From the NCBI GenBank assembly GCA_016782885.1, contig JADHXQ010000014.1, positions 1 to 58,642 of the forward strand: a stretch of DNA of 58,642 nucleotides, read 5' to 3'. The stretch is from Phycisphaerae bacterium. Its GTDB lineage: Bacteria > Planctomycetota > Phycisphaerae > SM23-33. The notes under the pieces are model-generated. The model had not been told where the DNA came from. It saw only the letters and a list, made by a program, of their open reading frames with translations, and ran no database searches. Below are positions 43,784 through 52,317 of the stretch, one piece after another. The position numbers and the translations under genes were made by a program. Numbering within the stretch: the first letter of the stretch is position 1; each line of letters opens with the position of its first letter.

Positions 43784-45010
43784 CTACTCCCTTGACAGCA
43801 CGACTGCGGGATCCTGGCGGGCCGCAAGAATGGCCGGAGGCCAACTGACAACCGCCGAAAGAACCGGTGAACACAAAACCACCAACCCAAACAGCAATGG
43901 TGAAAACAGAGCGCCCACCTGCGAAAATTCGGTCACCTCGCCCCAGGCAACCGCCACACCGGCGCCCAGGCAACCACCCAGGACCACTCCGGCGACCGCC
44001 CCAACCAAACCGATCAGCAGCGATCGCACGAGGAACACCGACAGTATCCGCCGACCGGAAAGACCTATCGCACGGAGGATACCGATTTCCATAGTTCGCT
44101 GTCGCACGTTACCAAACGCCAACAGCGAGATCCAGACCGCGGCGCCGACAATCAGAAACGCCGCGGTAACCGCCGCCAACGCCTGCTTGTCCTTCAGTTC
44201 AGCCACTCGAACCTGCTGGGCGGTCAGGCGGGCCTTGGCGCGGGCCACCGCCATTTTAACCTTTAGAATCACCTGCGTATTGGGAAGTATCTCCGACAGT
44301 TCGGTCCTAATCTTCTCTGCATCGGCCATGGCGCAACGGCAGTCAACGGCCTGTATCTCGTTGATCTTTCCGACCTGACCGGTGAGTTCCTGCGCGGCTT
44401 GAAGATCCATCCAGATGCTGATATCGTCCTCGGACCCCTGCTCGGGCTGGCATCGACGCAAGGTGAATTTCCGCCCCAGAAACACCACTTCCTGCTTCGC
44501 TTTCAGGCCCAGCGAACTCCACAGATCGTATCCGAGGTCAATCTCCCCTTCCGGAATGATTTTGATAATCGCTTTCTTGCGGTGCGCGCGCTCCTTGAGG
44601 GGCGTCTCCCCGTGCGACCCGACCAGCAGGACCTTGCGTTTGTGTTCTGTCCAGAGAACCTTCCGCCTCAGGGTGGGCGTAAGGTGCCTGATGGTGGTCA
44701 GTATCTTCGAATCAGCCAGTTTCTGAGCGTATGCCTGGTCCATCGTCCTGGTGGCGTATCCCTTCTCGAAGAAGTCGCCGCGGTCCTGCCCGGCCGGAAT
44801 TACGCGAACGTTGAAACCGTATTTGAGGGTCTGCTTGCGGTAGTCGTCTTCCATGGTGTGGAGGCGATTCTCGGCGCGGATGCTGTAAGCCCGCAAAACC
44901 GTCATCGGACCAACCAGTCCCGCCGTCGCCACCAGCACACCCAGCATCGCCTGGGCGAAATTGAGACGCCGATAACCAATCTCCTTCCTGACCAGACGCC
45001 AGATATTCAT
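43784..45010 (-). CDS. FtsX/MacB-fold ABC permease
   Basis: 408 residues. An N-terminal helix of about 20-42 (AMLGVLVATAGLVGPMTVL) is followed by a periplasmic domain of about 220 residues. Three C-terminal helices follow at about 280-305, 325-355 and 365-395, with the MacB-family segment RTMEIGILRAIGLSGRRILSVF. This is the topology of MacB/LolC/FtsX. It probably moves a lipidic, peptide or periplasmic substrate, or transmits force, together with the LolD-like ATPase. It starts one base after the upstream stop. Confidence 0.88.
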   Translation of the reverse strand: MNIWRLVRKEIGYRRLNFAQAMLGVLVATAGLVGPMTVLRAYSIRAENRLHTMEDDYRKQTLKYGFNVRVIPAGQDRGDFFEKGYATRTMDQAYAQKLADSKILTTIRHLTPTLRRKVLWTEHKRKVLLVGSHGETPLKERAHRKKAIIKIIPEGEIDLGYDLWSSLGLKAKQEVVFLGRKFTLRRCQPEQGSEDDISIWMDLQAAQELTGQVGKINEIQAVDCRCAMADAEKIRTELSEILPNTQVILKVKMAVARAKARLTAQQVRVAELKDKQALAAVTAAFLIVGAAVWISLLAFGNVRQRTMEIGILRAIGLSGRRILSVFLVRSLLIGLVGAVAGVVLGGCLGAGVAVAWGEVTEFSQVGALFSPLLFGLVVLCSPVLSAVVSWPPAILAARQDPAVVLSRE

Positions 45011-45011
45011 C

Positions 45012-46214
45012 TCAGTTGTCCGCCCCTTTGCGAATCACCCGAAGCAGCGGAAGCCCCACTACAACAAGCACCGCCAACAGAGATATCCCGATAATCAACA
45101 GTAAGGGGATCGAGCCTTTTTCTGCTTCGACCGCCCGCGGCTGGATAGTGGCGACTTCGACCTCTTCTGAGGTGAGCCTGGGCAGCGGGGGCACGGTCAT
45201 CAGCGGCTGACCTGCAAGTGCGGCATCCCAGTTCACGCTGAACATCATGTCCGTACCCGGATTACCGCTCTTGACCTGGCAGGAGCACCGCCCGATGAGA
45301 AAGACACATGCATCCTCGATATTTTCGGTGCATATCCCTTTACCCGCAAAAGCCGCCAGCGCCCTTCCCCGCCCGAAAATCGGAAAGGCAATCGGCTCGG
45401 CAAGTTCCGCCAGGCCCTCTTCGCTGCCCAACAGCATCTTGATGAACATGCGTTCGGCCGGGTCGTCTCGCGACACCTGCAACAGCGAAAACGCCAGTTT
45501 CAGTTCAACGGATATCTCCTGCCCGTAAGGTCCGGCGTCGGGCGTGGGAGGCTGCTCGGGCAACTGCAGTTCCCTGGTCATGCGCCCCAGTTCGGTCTCC
45601 AGCATCTTGGCCGCGGCGGCGTCCTTGCCCTTGTCGCCCGATTCCAGCAGCACCCAGACGGTCGAATCGCCGCTGAGCAGACGCTTGGCGATCTTCTTCC
45701 GGACCGGAGAGTCTATTATCTCCCGGGCAATCTTACCGTCAAGCCGCCCGGAGTGAACAACCGGCCAGACCGGACCCTCAGGCCCCGGCTGGGCCGGATA
45801 ACGAAGAACCATCGCCGGCATGGGAATATCCGTCGGAGGCGGGAACTTCTTGAGAAGATAGGCCCGCTGGGCGTCGACCGGTGAAGGCCGGCTCGCCGGT
45901 TGGGTAGTGGCGGTAGCTGTCACCGGTTGGGTAGTAACGCCCTTTGAAATATCCAGCACATATACCGACACCTGAGAACCCTCGGTTTCCTGAACCTTCT
46001 CGAGCCAGTTGACGATCGCCCTGCCGTCCGGGCTCAGAGGGCGGTCATGGTAGATCATCAGCGGGTAGTAATCTCCAGGCCACCTCTCCAGGGCGTAGCG
46101 GAATACCGGAGTCTGGCAGGCCATCGCGTGCGGCGCGCCGCCCACCATAACCGTAAGCATAAGCAGACCGAGGCATAGCAGCCCCGACTGGCGCGGATAT
46201 CTATCATTATTCAT
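45012..46214 (-). CDS. Exported membrane-anchored protein with CSC motif, unknown function
   Basis: 400 residues from ATG 46214 (GGGAGG before it). A signal peptide precedes HAMAC. A central extracytoplasmic part contains YYPLMIYHDRPLSPDGRA and a threonine/proline-rich linker near residue 100. At about residue 290 lies a segment with ENIEDACVFLIGRCSCQVK, where ICTENIEDAC and CSC give several closely spaced cysteines. A C-terminal membrane helix follows at about 375-395. It is the first gene of the MacB/ModA run. The cysteines may form a metal site or disulfides (inference). I do not recognise the family. Confidence 0.75.
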   Translation of the reverse strand: MNNDRYPRQSGLLCLGLLMLTVMVGGAPHAMACQTPVFRYALERWPGDYYPLMIYHDRPLSPDGRAIVNWLEKVQETEGSQVSVYVLDISKGVTTQPVTATATTQPASRPSPVDAQRAYLLKKFPPPTDIPMPAMVLRYPAQPGPEGPVWPVVHSGRLDGKIAREIIDSPVRKKIAKRLLSGDSTVWVLLESGDKGKDAAAAKMLETELGRMTRELQLPEQPPTPDAGPYGQEISVELKLAFSLLQVSRDDPAERMFIKMLLGSEEGLAELAEPIAFPIFGRGRALAAFAGKGICTENIEDACVFLIGRCSCQVKSGNPGTDMMFSVNWDAALAGQPLMTVPPLPRLTSEEVEVATIQPRAVEAEKGSIPLLLIIGISLLAVLVVVGLPLLRVIRKGADN

Positions 46215-46261
46215 AGCAGCCCTCCCGGGCATAAGCACATAAGGCGGGGTTCACACTAATC

Positions 46262-46291
46262 ATCATAGCCGTTCGCACCGGCAGGTTTCAA
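46262..46291 (-). promoter_or_regulatory. Promoter of the long ABC/propeller operon
   Basis: On the minus strand, TTGAAA (46291-46286), an 18-base spacer, and TATGAT (46267-46262), about 40 bases before the ATG at 46214. Both boxes are good. All genes from 46.2 to 34.4 kb follow with gaps of 35 bases or less, so one transcript is plausible. Confidence 0.6.
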
Positions 46292-46309
46292 ACGAACTTG
46301 AATATCCGC

Positions 46310-46423
46310 TTACTGCCTGGTCTTCTTCTTTTTGCGGCCGGCCCCGCGCCTCTGCGGATAACAGTATATCGCCTTGCGATCAAGCTTGCCCGATTTTTTT
46401 GTCGCCAGCGAGCGTGAAAACCG
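46310..46423 (-). pseudogene. Decayed sulfatase fragment after the first sulfatase stop
   Basis: Directly after the TAG of the sulfatase, the same frame stays open for 37 codons to a TAA. It encodes SGKLDRKAIYCYPQRRGAG and a lysine-rich end. This resembles the internal GGKLDREAIYWHYPHYGNQG of that same sulfatase (about 46,650-46,715), and the DNA is also similar by eye. It looks like the remnant of a third, tandem sulfatase gene or a misaligned recombination product. It may also be a readthrough extension. Confidence 0.55.
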
Positions 46424-47920
46424 CTACGTCCGCTTATGCCTCGGGTTGGGTTTCATCATTTTGGCGTCGACTTCTTTGCGCCATTTATGGACCATCTTGC
46501 GGAGTTCGGCAGCCTTTTCGGGCATTGTCGCCGCAAGGTCCCTGTGCTCGCCGATGTCGTCTTTGAGGTTGTACAGCTCCACGCTATCGTCCTCGAAGAA
46601 TTCGATGAGTTTGTAATCGCCGGCGCGAACCGCCGAACCGGGGCGCCCGCCCTGATTACCGTAGTGCGGGTAATGCCAGTAAATCGCCTCGCGGTCGAGC
46701 TTCCCGCCCTTCAGCGCCGCGGTGATGCTCACTCCGTCGACGTGCTGCTTCGCCTTGGCGGGCAGCGACGCGATTTCGAGAAACGTCGGGTAGTAGTCGG
46801 TGGATATTACCGGCTCGTCGCAGATGCTCCCCGGTTTCGTAACGCCCGGCCAGCGGACGATCGTCGGAACGCGCACCCCGCCCTCGTACAGCCAACCCTT
46901 CCCGCCGCGCAGCGGGAGATTCGCGGTGTTGTGCCCTTCGGACGTCGACAGCCCGCCGTTGTCCGACGTGAATACCACCACCGTATCGTCAGTCAGCCCG
47001 ACCTCCTCGATCTTCTTCATCAGGCGCCCGACGTTCTCGTCGACGCCGTAAATCATCGCCGCATATACCGGGTTCCGCTGAATCTGGCGGGCCCGGTTCT
47101 TGTGCTCGTTGATGAACTCGGGGCCCGTGGGCTTCGGCATGGCAGCCAGCTTGTCCTTGAACTTCTTGACGTACTTCGGTTTGGCCTGGAGCGGATTATG
47201 CACCGAGTAGAACGACAGATACACCAGGAAGTGTTCGGACTTGTTGGCCTCGATAAACTTGATGGCCTCGTCTGCCAGTCGGTCGGTGAGATACTCGCCC
47301 TTTGGTCCGTCCTCAAGGTGCGGGTTGGCGTACAGAGAGAAATACCCGCCCGGGAGCGTCGGGTCCTTCGCCAGGGCGCGATTACCGTACGACTTGTACG
47401 GCGCCCCGTTTCGCCCGCCGCCCTTGTTGATGTCGAAGCCCTGGAGCTCGGGGAAATACCCTTCCCCGCCGAGATGCCACTTGCCCGCAAAGAACGTCTT
47501 GTACCCGTGAGCCTTCATCGCCTCGGCGATGGTAACTTCCTCAAGCGGCAGATACTGCTTGTAGGGCGCCGGAAGCAGCTTTCCGCGCCGCGCTCCGCCG
47601 AAGTAGTCGGTAGTCTGTGTCCGCGCCGGATACTTGCCCGTCATTATGCTTCCGCGCGTCGGCGAGCATACCGGGCACGCCGCGTACGCGCTGGTCATCT
47701 TCATACCGGATTTCGCCAGAGCGTCGATATTCGGCGTCTCGTAAAACTTGCTGCCGAAGCACGCAACATCCGTCCAACCGAGATCGTCGACCAGCACGAA
47801 CACAAACCGCGTTTTCTTGGCGCCCTTAACCGCCGCCGCACCGGTCAGCGCCCCAGGCACACAAGCGGCCGCAGCACCAGTTACGATAGTCTTCAGAAAG
47901 CTCCGTCTCGTCGGTTTCAT
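46424..47920 (-). CDS. Tat-exported sulfatase 1
   Basis: 498 residues. The Tat motif RRSFLK at residues 5-10 is followed by a hydrophobic segment. The type I sulfatase active site is CSPTRGSIMTGKYPAR with Cys85, which a formylglycine-generating enzyme must convert before the protein can act. Metal-site aspartates are in FVLVDDLGWTD, and VVVFTSDNGG and FAGKWHLGGEG are family landmarks. It hydrolyses a sulfate ester, probably of an algal or mucin-type polysaccharide; the substrate is not deducible. The second sulfatase lies 18 bases upstream on the same strand. Confidence 0.93.
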   Translation of the reverse strand: MKPTRRSFLKTIVTGAAAACVPGALTGAAAVKGAKKTRFVFVLVDDLGWTDVACFGSKFYETPNIDALAKSGMKMTSAYAACPVCSPTRGSIMTGKYPARTQTTDYFGGARRGKLLPAPYKQYLPLEEVTIAEAMKAHGYKTFFAGKWHLGGEGYFPELQGFDINKGGGRNGAPYKSYGNRALAKDPTLPGGYFSLYANPHLEDGPKGEYLTDRLADEAIKFIEANKSEHFLVYLSFYSVHNPLQAKPKYVKKFKDKLAAMPKPTGPEFINEHKNRARQIQRNPVYAAMIYGVDENVGRLMKKIEEVGLTDDTVVVFTSDNGGLSTSEGHNTANLPLRGGKGWLYEGGVRVPTIVRWPGVTKPGSICDEPVISTDYYPTFLEIASLPAKAKQHVDGVSITAALKGGKLDREAIYWHYPHYGNQGGRPGSAVRAGDYKLIEFFEDDSVELYNLKDDIGEHRDLAATMPEKAAELRKMVHKWRKEVDAKMMKPNPRHKRT

Positions 47921-47938
47921 CTTCGTTCCTCTGAATCC

Positions 47939-49540
47939 CTAACCCTGTTTACACCGCGCCGCCCATTCTTTGTGGAGGTCGGCCAGTTCCCTGACTATCT
48001 CCGGATGCGCCTTGGACAGGTCGTTTAGTTCGGTGCGATCGGCCTCCATGTCGTACAACTCCCATGCAGGGTCCCCTGAGGCCTTTTTCGTCTTGGTCTT
48101 GGCCATTTTTGAACCCCAACACACCAGCTTCCACTTGCCCCGCCGCACCGCCTTGCCCCTGGACCACTGCCAGAACAGCGGCTTCTTGCGATCGGCGCTT
48201 TTGTCCTGCAAGGCAGACAACATGCTCTCACCTTCCAGCGGTGTGATCTTCTCGCCCCTGAAAGTCTTTGGGTATTCGGCGCCGCCCACTTCTGCGAAAG
48301 TGGCCATGAAGTCGATGAAATGGCTTGCGCGGCTGCTTATCCGCCCGGGATTCTTGATGCCCTCAGGCCAGGAAGCGATCGCCGACGTGCATATCCCGCC
48401 TTCGTGGCTGTAGTTCTTGAATTTGCGGAACGGAGAATTCGAAACGTTAGCCCAGGCGCTGCACACCGAACTCCACCGGTCTATATTACCGATCTCGCCC
48501 TTGCCGATTCGCACCACTTCCGCCGACCCGCCGTTGTCGCTGCAGAAGAACACCAGCGTGTTTTTTTCCTTGCCGAGTTCCTTGATCTTGGCCAGCACCT
48601 TACCGATGTTCTGGTCCATCCGGTCGATCATCGCGGCGTAAACCGCCATTCTGCGATCTTCGGTTTTCTTCTGCTCGTCGCTGAGTGAGTCCCAGCTTTT
48701 CTTCTCGCGCGGCGAGAGGGCGAATGTTTTCTTGTCGATCAGGCCCATATCGAGCATGCGTTTGTATCGAGCGTTTCGGATCTTCTCGTACCCGGCGAGA
48801 TACTTGCCCTGGTACTTTGCGATATCTTCGGGCCAGGCCATCATCGGATCGTGCGGCGCGTTAAATGCAAGGTACAGGAAGAACGGTTTTTTCTCCTTGC
48901 CGTACTCGTCGAGATACTGAATCGCGTACTTGGCGAAGTAGTCGGTGGTGTAGAAGTCCTTCTCCGGCGGCGTGTAGGGCTTGTAGGTCTTGTCGTCGAT
49001 GCACCATGCCCTGTTTGGGCGTTTCTGTGCGGGCTTGGGTTCGCCTTCTCGCTGCTTGCCCGGATTGAAGAAGTTGCACGCCCCGTCGCGCAAACCGAAG
49101 TAGCGGTCGAACCCGCGATCGTACGGATTTTCATTACAGTGATGCTTGCCCGTCATCAGCGTTCGGTACCCTGCCGACCGCAGCACCTCGCCGAGCGTAA
49201 CGGCATTGGTGATCTTGTCATACCCGCGTGCCATCCCGCACTGCTGTGCGTAAACGCCGGTAAGCAGGCACGCACGCGACGGAAAACATTTCGCCGTATT
49301 GTAAAACTGCGTAAACCGAACGCCGCCGGCGGCAAGGCGGTCGAGATTGGGCGTCTTGATCTCGCTGCCGTAACAACCAAGATCCGACCAGCCCATATCG
49401 TCAGCCAGAATCAAAACGATATTAGGCCGCTCGCCAGCCGCAGCCTTCGCCGCCAACCGCCGCCCCGGCAAGGCCAGAGCAATCGCCCCAATTCCCGCGG
49501 CCTTGAGAAAACCGCGCCTGGTATGCATTCGTGTATCCAT
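47939..49540 (-). CDS. Tat-exported sulfatase 2
   Basis: 533 residues from ATG 49540 (GGAG 6 bases before it). The Tat motif is RRGFLK at residues 8-13. The active site motif is CFPSRACLLTGVYAQQ with Cys85. Metal-site residues lie in LILADDMGWSDLG, and FFCSDNGGSAEV is present. The length and the KHHCNENPYDRGFD segment suggest an arylsulfatase-type enzyme different from sulfatase 1, so the pair probably acts on different linkages. It is the first gene of the two-gene unit. No formylglycine-generating enzyme gene is in the window. Confidence 0.93.
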   Translation of the reverse strand: MDTRMHTRRGFLKAAGIGAIALALPGRRLAAKAAAGERPNIVLILADDMGWSDLGCYGSEIKTPNLDRLAAGGVRFTQFYNTAKCFPSRACLLTGVYAQQCGMARGYDKITNAVTLGEVLRSAGYRTLMTGKHHCNENPYDRGFDRYFGLRDGACNFFNPGKQREGEPKPAQKRPNRAWCIDDKTYKPYTPPEKDFYTTDYFAKYAIQYLDEYGKEKKPFFLYLAFNAPHDPMMAWPEDIAKYQGKYLAGYEKIRNARYKRMLDMGLIDKKTFALSPREKKSWDSLSDEQKKTEDRRMAVYAAMIDRMDQNIGKVLAKIKELGKEKNTLVFFCSDNGGSAEVVRIGKGEIGNIDRWSSVCSAWANVSNSPFRKFKNYSHEGGICTSAIASWPEGIKNPGRISSRASHFIDFMATFAEVGGAEYPKTFRGEKITPLEGESMLSALQDKSADRKKPLFWQWSRGKAVRRGKWKLVCWGSKMAKTKTKKASGDPAWELYDMEADRTELNDLSKAHPEIVRELADLHKEWAARCKQG

Positions 49541-49756
49541 ATCAACTCCAAACAGCCTGATTACCGCCCGAAATGACTAACGCAACAGGGCGACTAATAT
49601 CTCAGATACACCGGATGCATTCAAGCATTTCATCCCCGCGCGCCCGATCTGCGGATTGACTTGCGTAAATGGAGTTAAAACAATACGATCATTGCAACAG
49701 GATCTCGCCCAAGACACAGAGTGATGGACTTGACCGACGGACCGAAGGGGATGATC

Positions 49757-52264
49757 ATGAAACGGACCTGTATTTTTGTCTGCGTAATAGTGCTTGGCAT
49801 GGCCGCTGCCGTGAAGGCACACAACACCGTACCCGTGGGATTGACCTGTCCGATCTGCAGCACGGAATTTGTGGTCGGATCGCTGGGGACCTACTCGACT
49901 TCCGGGGGGTCCGCAGAGGGCAGGCCCAGATCCTATTTCAACGTCGTTGAGGCTACGGTCTTCTACTGTCCCTGCTGTCATTACGCCGGACAACAGACCG
50001 TTTTCAAGATACATGACAACGATTATTACACGCTCGATCTGCCCAACGCGGAACAGGCCAAGGCCATTCGGGCGATGCTCGCAAAACGAAAGGATCTGAG
50101 ACCGGGCAAGCTGCTGTACCCCATCGAACGTTTCGAACTGGTCGAAAAGTGCCTGAGACTTCGAAACGCCAAACCGCGCGCCATCCTGAACGCTTCGCTG
50201 ATGTGCGCCTGGATCTGCGACGACGCGGCCGAAGACGCACTAGCGTTGAAATATCGAAAGCAGGCGATCGAGGATTGCAAAGAAACGCTGAAAGACAAGA
50301 CACTCACCGACACCCAGCGGATATGGCGCAGGAAACTGTACTGGGTGCTCACTAGCAACATCGGAAAGAGCAATGAAGCCCTGCGCGGACTGACCGATCT
50401 GCTGGCCGATAGCAAACGGACAGTACAAGCTGCCAAGAAACAATTGCCCCAAAAACCGAAAGGTTACGACGAGGCCGACGGCGACATGCCGTATGAACTA
50501 CAGGATCACGACAAGGACGAAGAGGTCAATCTATTTGATCCCGACGCCGACGCGCCGGATCCCGATCCGCCAATGGACCCGAAGATCAAGGCCAGGTTGC
50601 AGAAAATCTGGCGGAGTTGGCTGGACTTCGACAAACTCACCAGGGCGGCGGAGGCGGTTGAGGATGAGATAATCTGGATCCGATACAAGACGCTCGACCC
50701 TGTCGCGGCGATTCAGGTCGCTCGAAGCGGCGACTATCTGCACCGATACGCCTTTGTCGAGGTATATAGGTCCCGTGAAGATCCGAAGATCATAGCTGCA
50801 ATCAAAGCATTCATCGCCAAACCGTTGGGACAGCGCCCCAACTCGACCAAACGTCATGAGTTTAAAGAACGCCAAAGAAGATGCCGTGAGAGGCTCCTCA
50901 ACGTGATCATGGAGGGAGCTGGCACATCGCCACAACTGCGTACATACGCCTTTAACAAGGGCAAGAGTGAGGGCTTTTTCCGCTTTACGGACCCCGGCAA
51001 CGACTTTCTTGTTTCCCCTGGCGGTCTCTTCGATGATGAGGAAGACTACGATCCGTTCAAGAACGTCAAGACTGCTGAACTGGCCGATCGCCTGTCACGG
51101 GCATGGAAGAAGATCAACCGGGAGGTAGAGCCAGGCTACTGGGAGATTCCACGGGACGTTCTATCGGAATTAACGCGCCGGTCCGACAAACTCGCAATCG
51201 CAACCACAATTGCCGATTTTGAGCAGCACCTCGATTGGTACACAGCTACGGCGGAGGACTTAACCCGCGACCCGGACCAGGAACGAGACATAGAAAGTAT
51301 GTGCAACTTCAAGACAGGGATCCCATACAGAACAATAAAACGCTTCTGGCCGTTCTACAGAAAGATCGCACGGAGTCCGGAACTGACCACCGCGGCGGCG
51401 AGACGTCTGATAGAAAAAATCGGCAAAGGCAAACTCAGGGGCGACGCCGCTGTTACAGGCATCATGCCGCTTGGCTTCCTGAAAACGAAAGAAAGCCGCC
51501 AACTGCTCCTTAAAGCAGCAGGATCGAAGAACCCCGAAGCGGCGTTCGCCGCCGCCAAGTGCCTGCTGATTCGCAAGGACCCCGCCGCCAAAGACACGCT
51601 GATCAATGTAATCCTGACCCATCTCCAGTGGGACGTACCGGGAGACGAGACAGGCGATACGTTCAGAAAGATGCTCGACAGCAAAGACGCCGCAGTCTTG
51701 TCCAAACTCAAGAAAGTGTGCTTTGAGAATCCCGATCGCCACAAGCAAAGCCTGTCGACCGAGACCATGTACTATCGGGGATCGGGCACGCCAATCCGCC
51801 TGGCGGCGATGCTGGCCGAGCTCGATTCCAAACAGATGGATATCTACGAAACGCTCATCGCCGATCTGGGCAGGCCGGAAAAGCGGCCCAAAGATCGCAA
51901 CTGGTCCCAGCCGGCCGGAGGATACAAGGTCGGAGCCCTGATCGATGCGTCCGAGATCTGCTACCGACCGAGCATCGGTAAACAGCTCGCAGCCGCCATG
52001 GAGCATCTCAGCGACGGTGAAACAACACCGAAACTCATCGAGACCCTGATGAAGCTAAGCGCCGACGACTGCACGCGGGCTCTGGCCAAACAACTCCGCC
52101 GCCCGATCACCCTGTCAGTCAAACTCGCGATCATCAAGGCATCGAAAAAGCTGAACATACCTGGCTTGCCGAAAAAACTCATCGAATGGAGCAAATCGAG
52201 CAACCCATGGCGGGCTAAACCCGCCAAAGCCGCCATCGCACGAATGGAGAAGACGCGGAAGTAG
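49757..52264 (+). CDS. Exported DUF2225-like protein with helical repeats
   Basis: 835 residues from ATG 49757, with AAGGGG before it; an earlier in-frame ATG at 49721 has no site. The signal peptide is residues 1-21 (AAAVKAHNT cleavage region). Next comes a zinc-site pair, CPICSTEF and FYCPCCHYAGQ, as in DUF2225 proteins, then a helical TPR-like region with a leucine/alanine pattern. Residues of about 560-835 contain HEAT-like repeats (GIMPLGFLKTKESRQLLLKAA and similar) and end in KAAIARMEKTRK. DUF2225 in other bacteria is of unknown function. It is divergent from the sulfatase genes. Confidence 0.75.
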   Translation: MKRTCIFVCVIVLGMAAAVKAHNTVPVGLTCPICSTEFVVGSLGTYSTSGGSAEGRPRSYFNVVEATVFYCPCCHYAGQQTVFKIHDNDYYTLDLPNAEQAKAIRAMLAKRKDLRPGKLLYPIERFELVEKCLRLRNAKPRAILNASLMCAWICDDAAEDALALKYRKQAIEDCKETLKDKTLTDTQRIWRRKLYWVLTSNIGKSNEALRGLTDLLADSKRTVQAAKKQLPQKPKGYDEADGDMPYELQDHDKDEEVNLFDPDADAPDPDPPMDPKIKARLQKIWRSWLDFDKLTRAAEAVEDEIIWIRYKTLDPVAAIQVARSGDYLHRYAFVEVYRSREDPKIIAAIKAFIAKPLGQRPNSTKRHEFKERQRRCRERLLNVIMEGAGTSPQLRTYAFNKGKSEGFFRFTDPGNDFLVSPGGLFDDEEDYDPFKNVKTAELADRLSRAWKKINREVEPGYWEIPRDVLSELTRRSDKLAIATTIADFEQHLDWYTATAEDLTRDPDQERDIESMCNFKTGIPYRTIKRFWPFYRKIARSPELTTAAARRLIEKIGKGKLRGDAAVTGIMPLGFLKTKESRQLLLKAAGSKNPEAAFAAAKCLLIRKDPAAKDTLINVILTHLQWDVPGDETGDTFRKMLDSKDAAVLSKLKKVCFENPDRHKQSLSTETMYYRGSGTPIRLAAMLAELDSKQMDIYETLIADLGRPEKRPKDRNWSQPAGGYKVGALIDASEICYRPSIGKQLAAAMEHLSDGETTPKLIETLMKLSADDCTRALAKQLRRPITLSVKLAIIKASKKLNIPGLPKKLIEWSKSSNPWRAKPAKAAIARMEKTRK

Positions 52265-52317
52265 CTGATGAGGATGTCTGTTTCGTGTGAAACAAGAAGG
52301 GGCGGAAAGAACAGTCT

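Noticed and set aside
46436..48028. A 530-residue plus-strand frame opposite sulfatase 1
   Set aside because: It is the complement of a clear sulfatase with active-site motif. No start signal and no family match.
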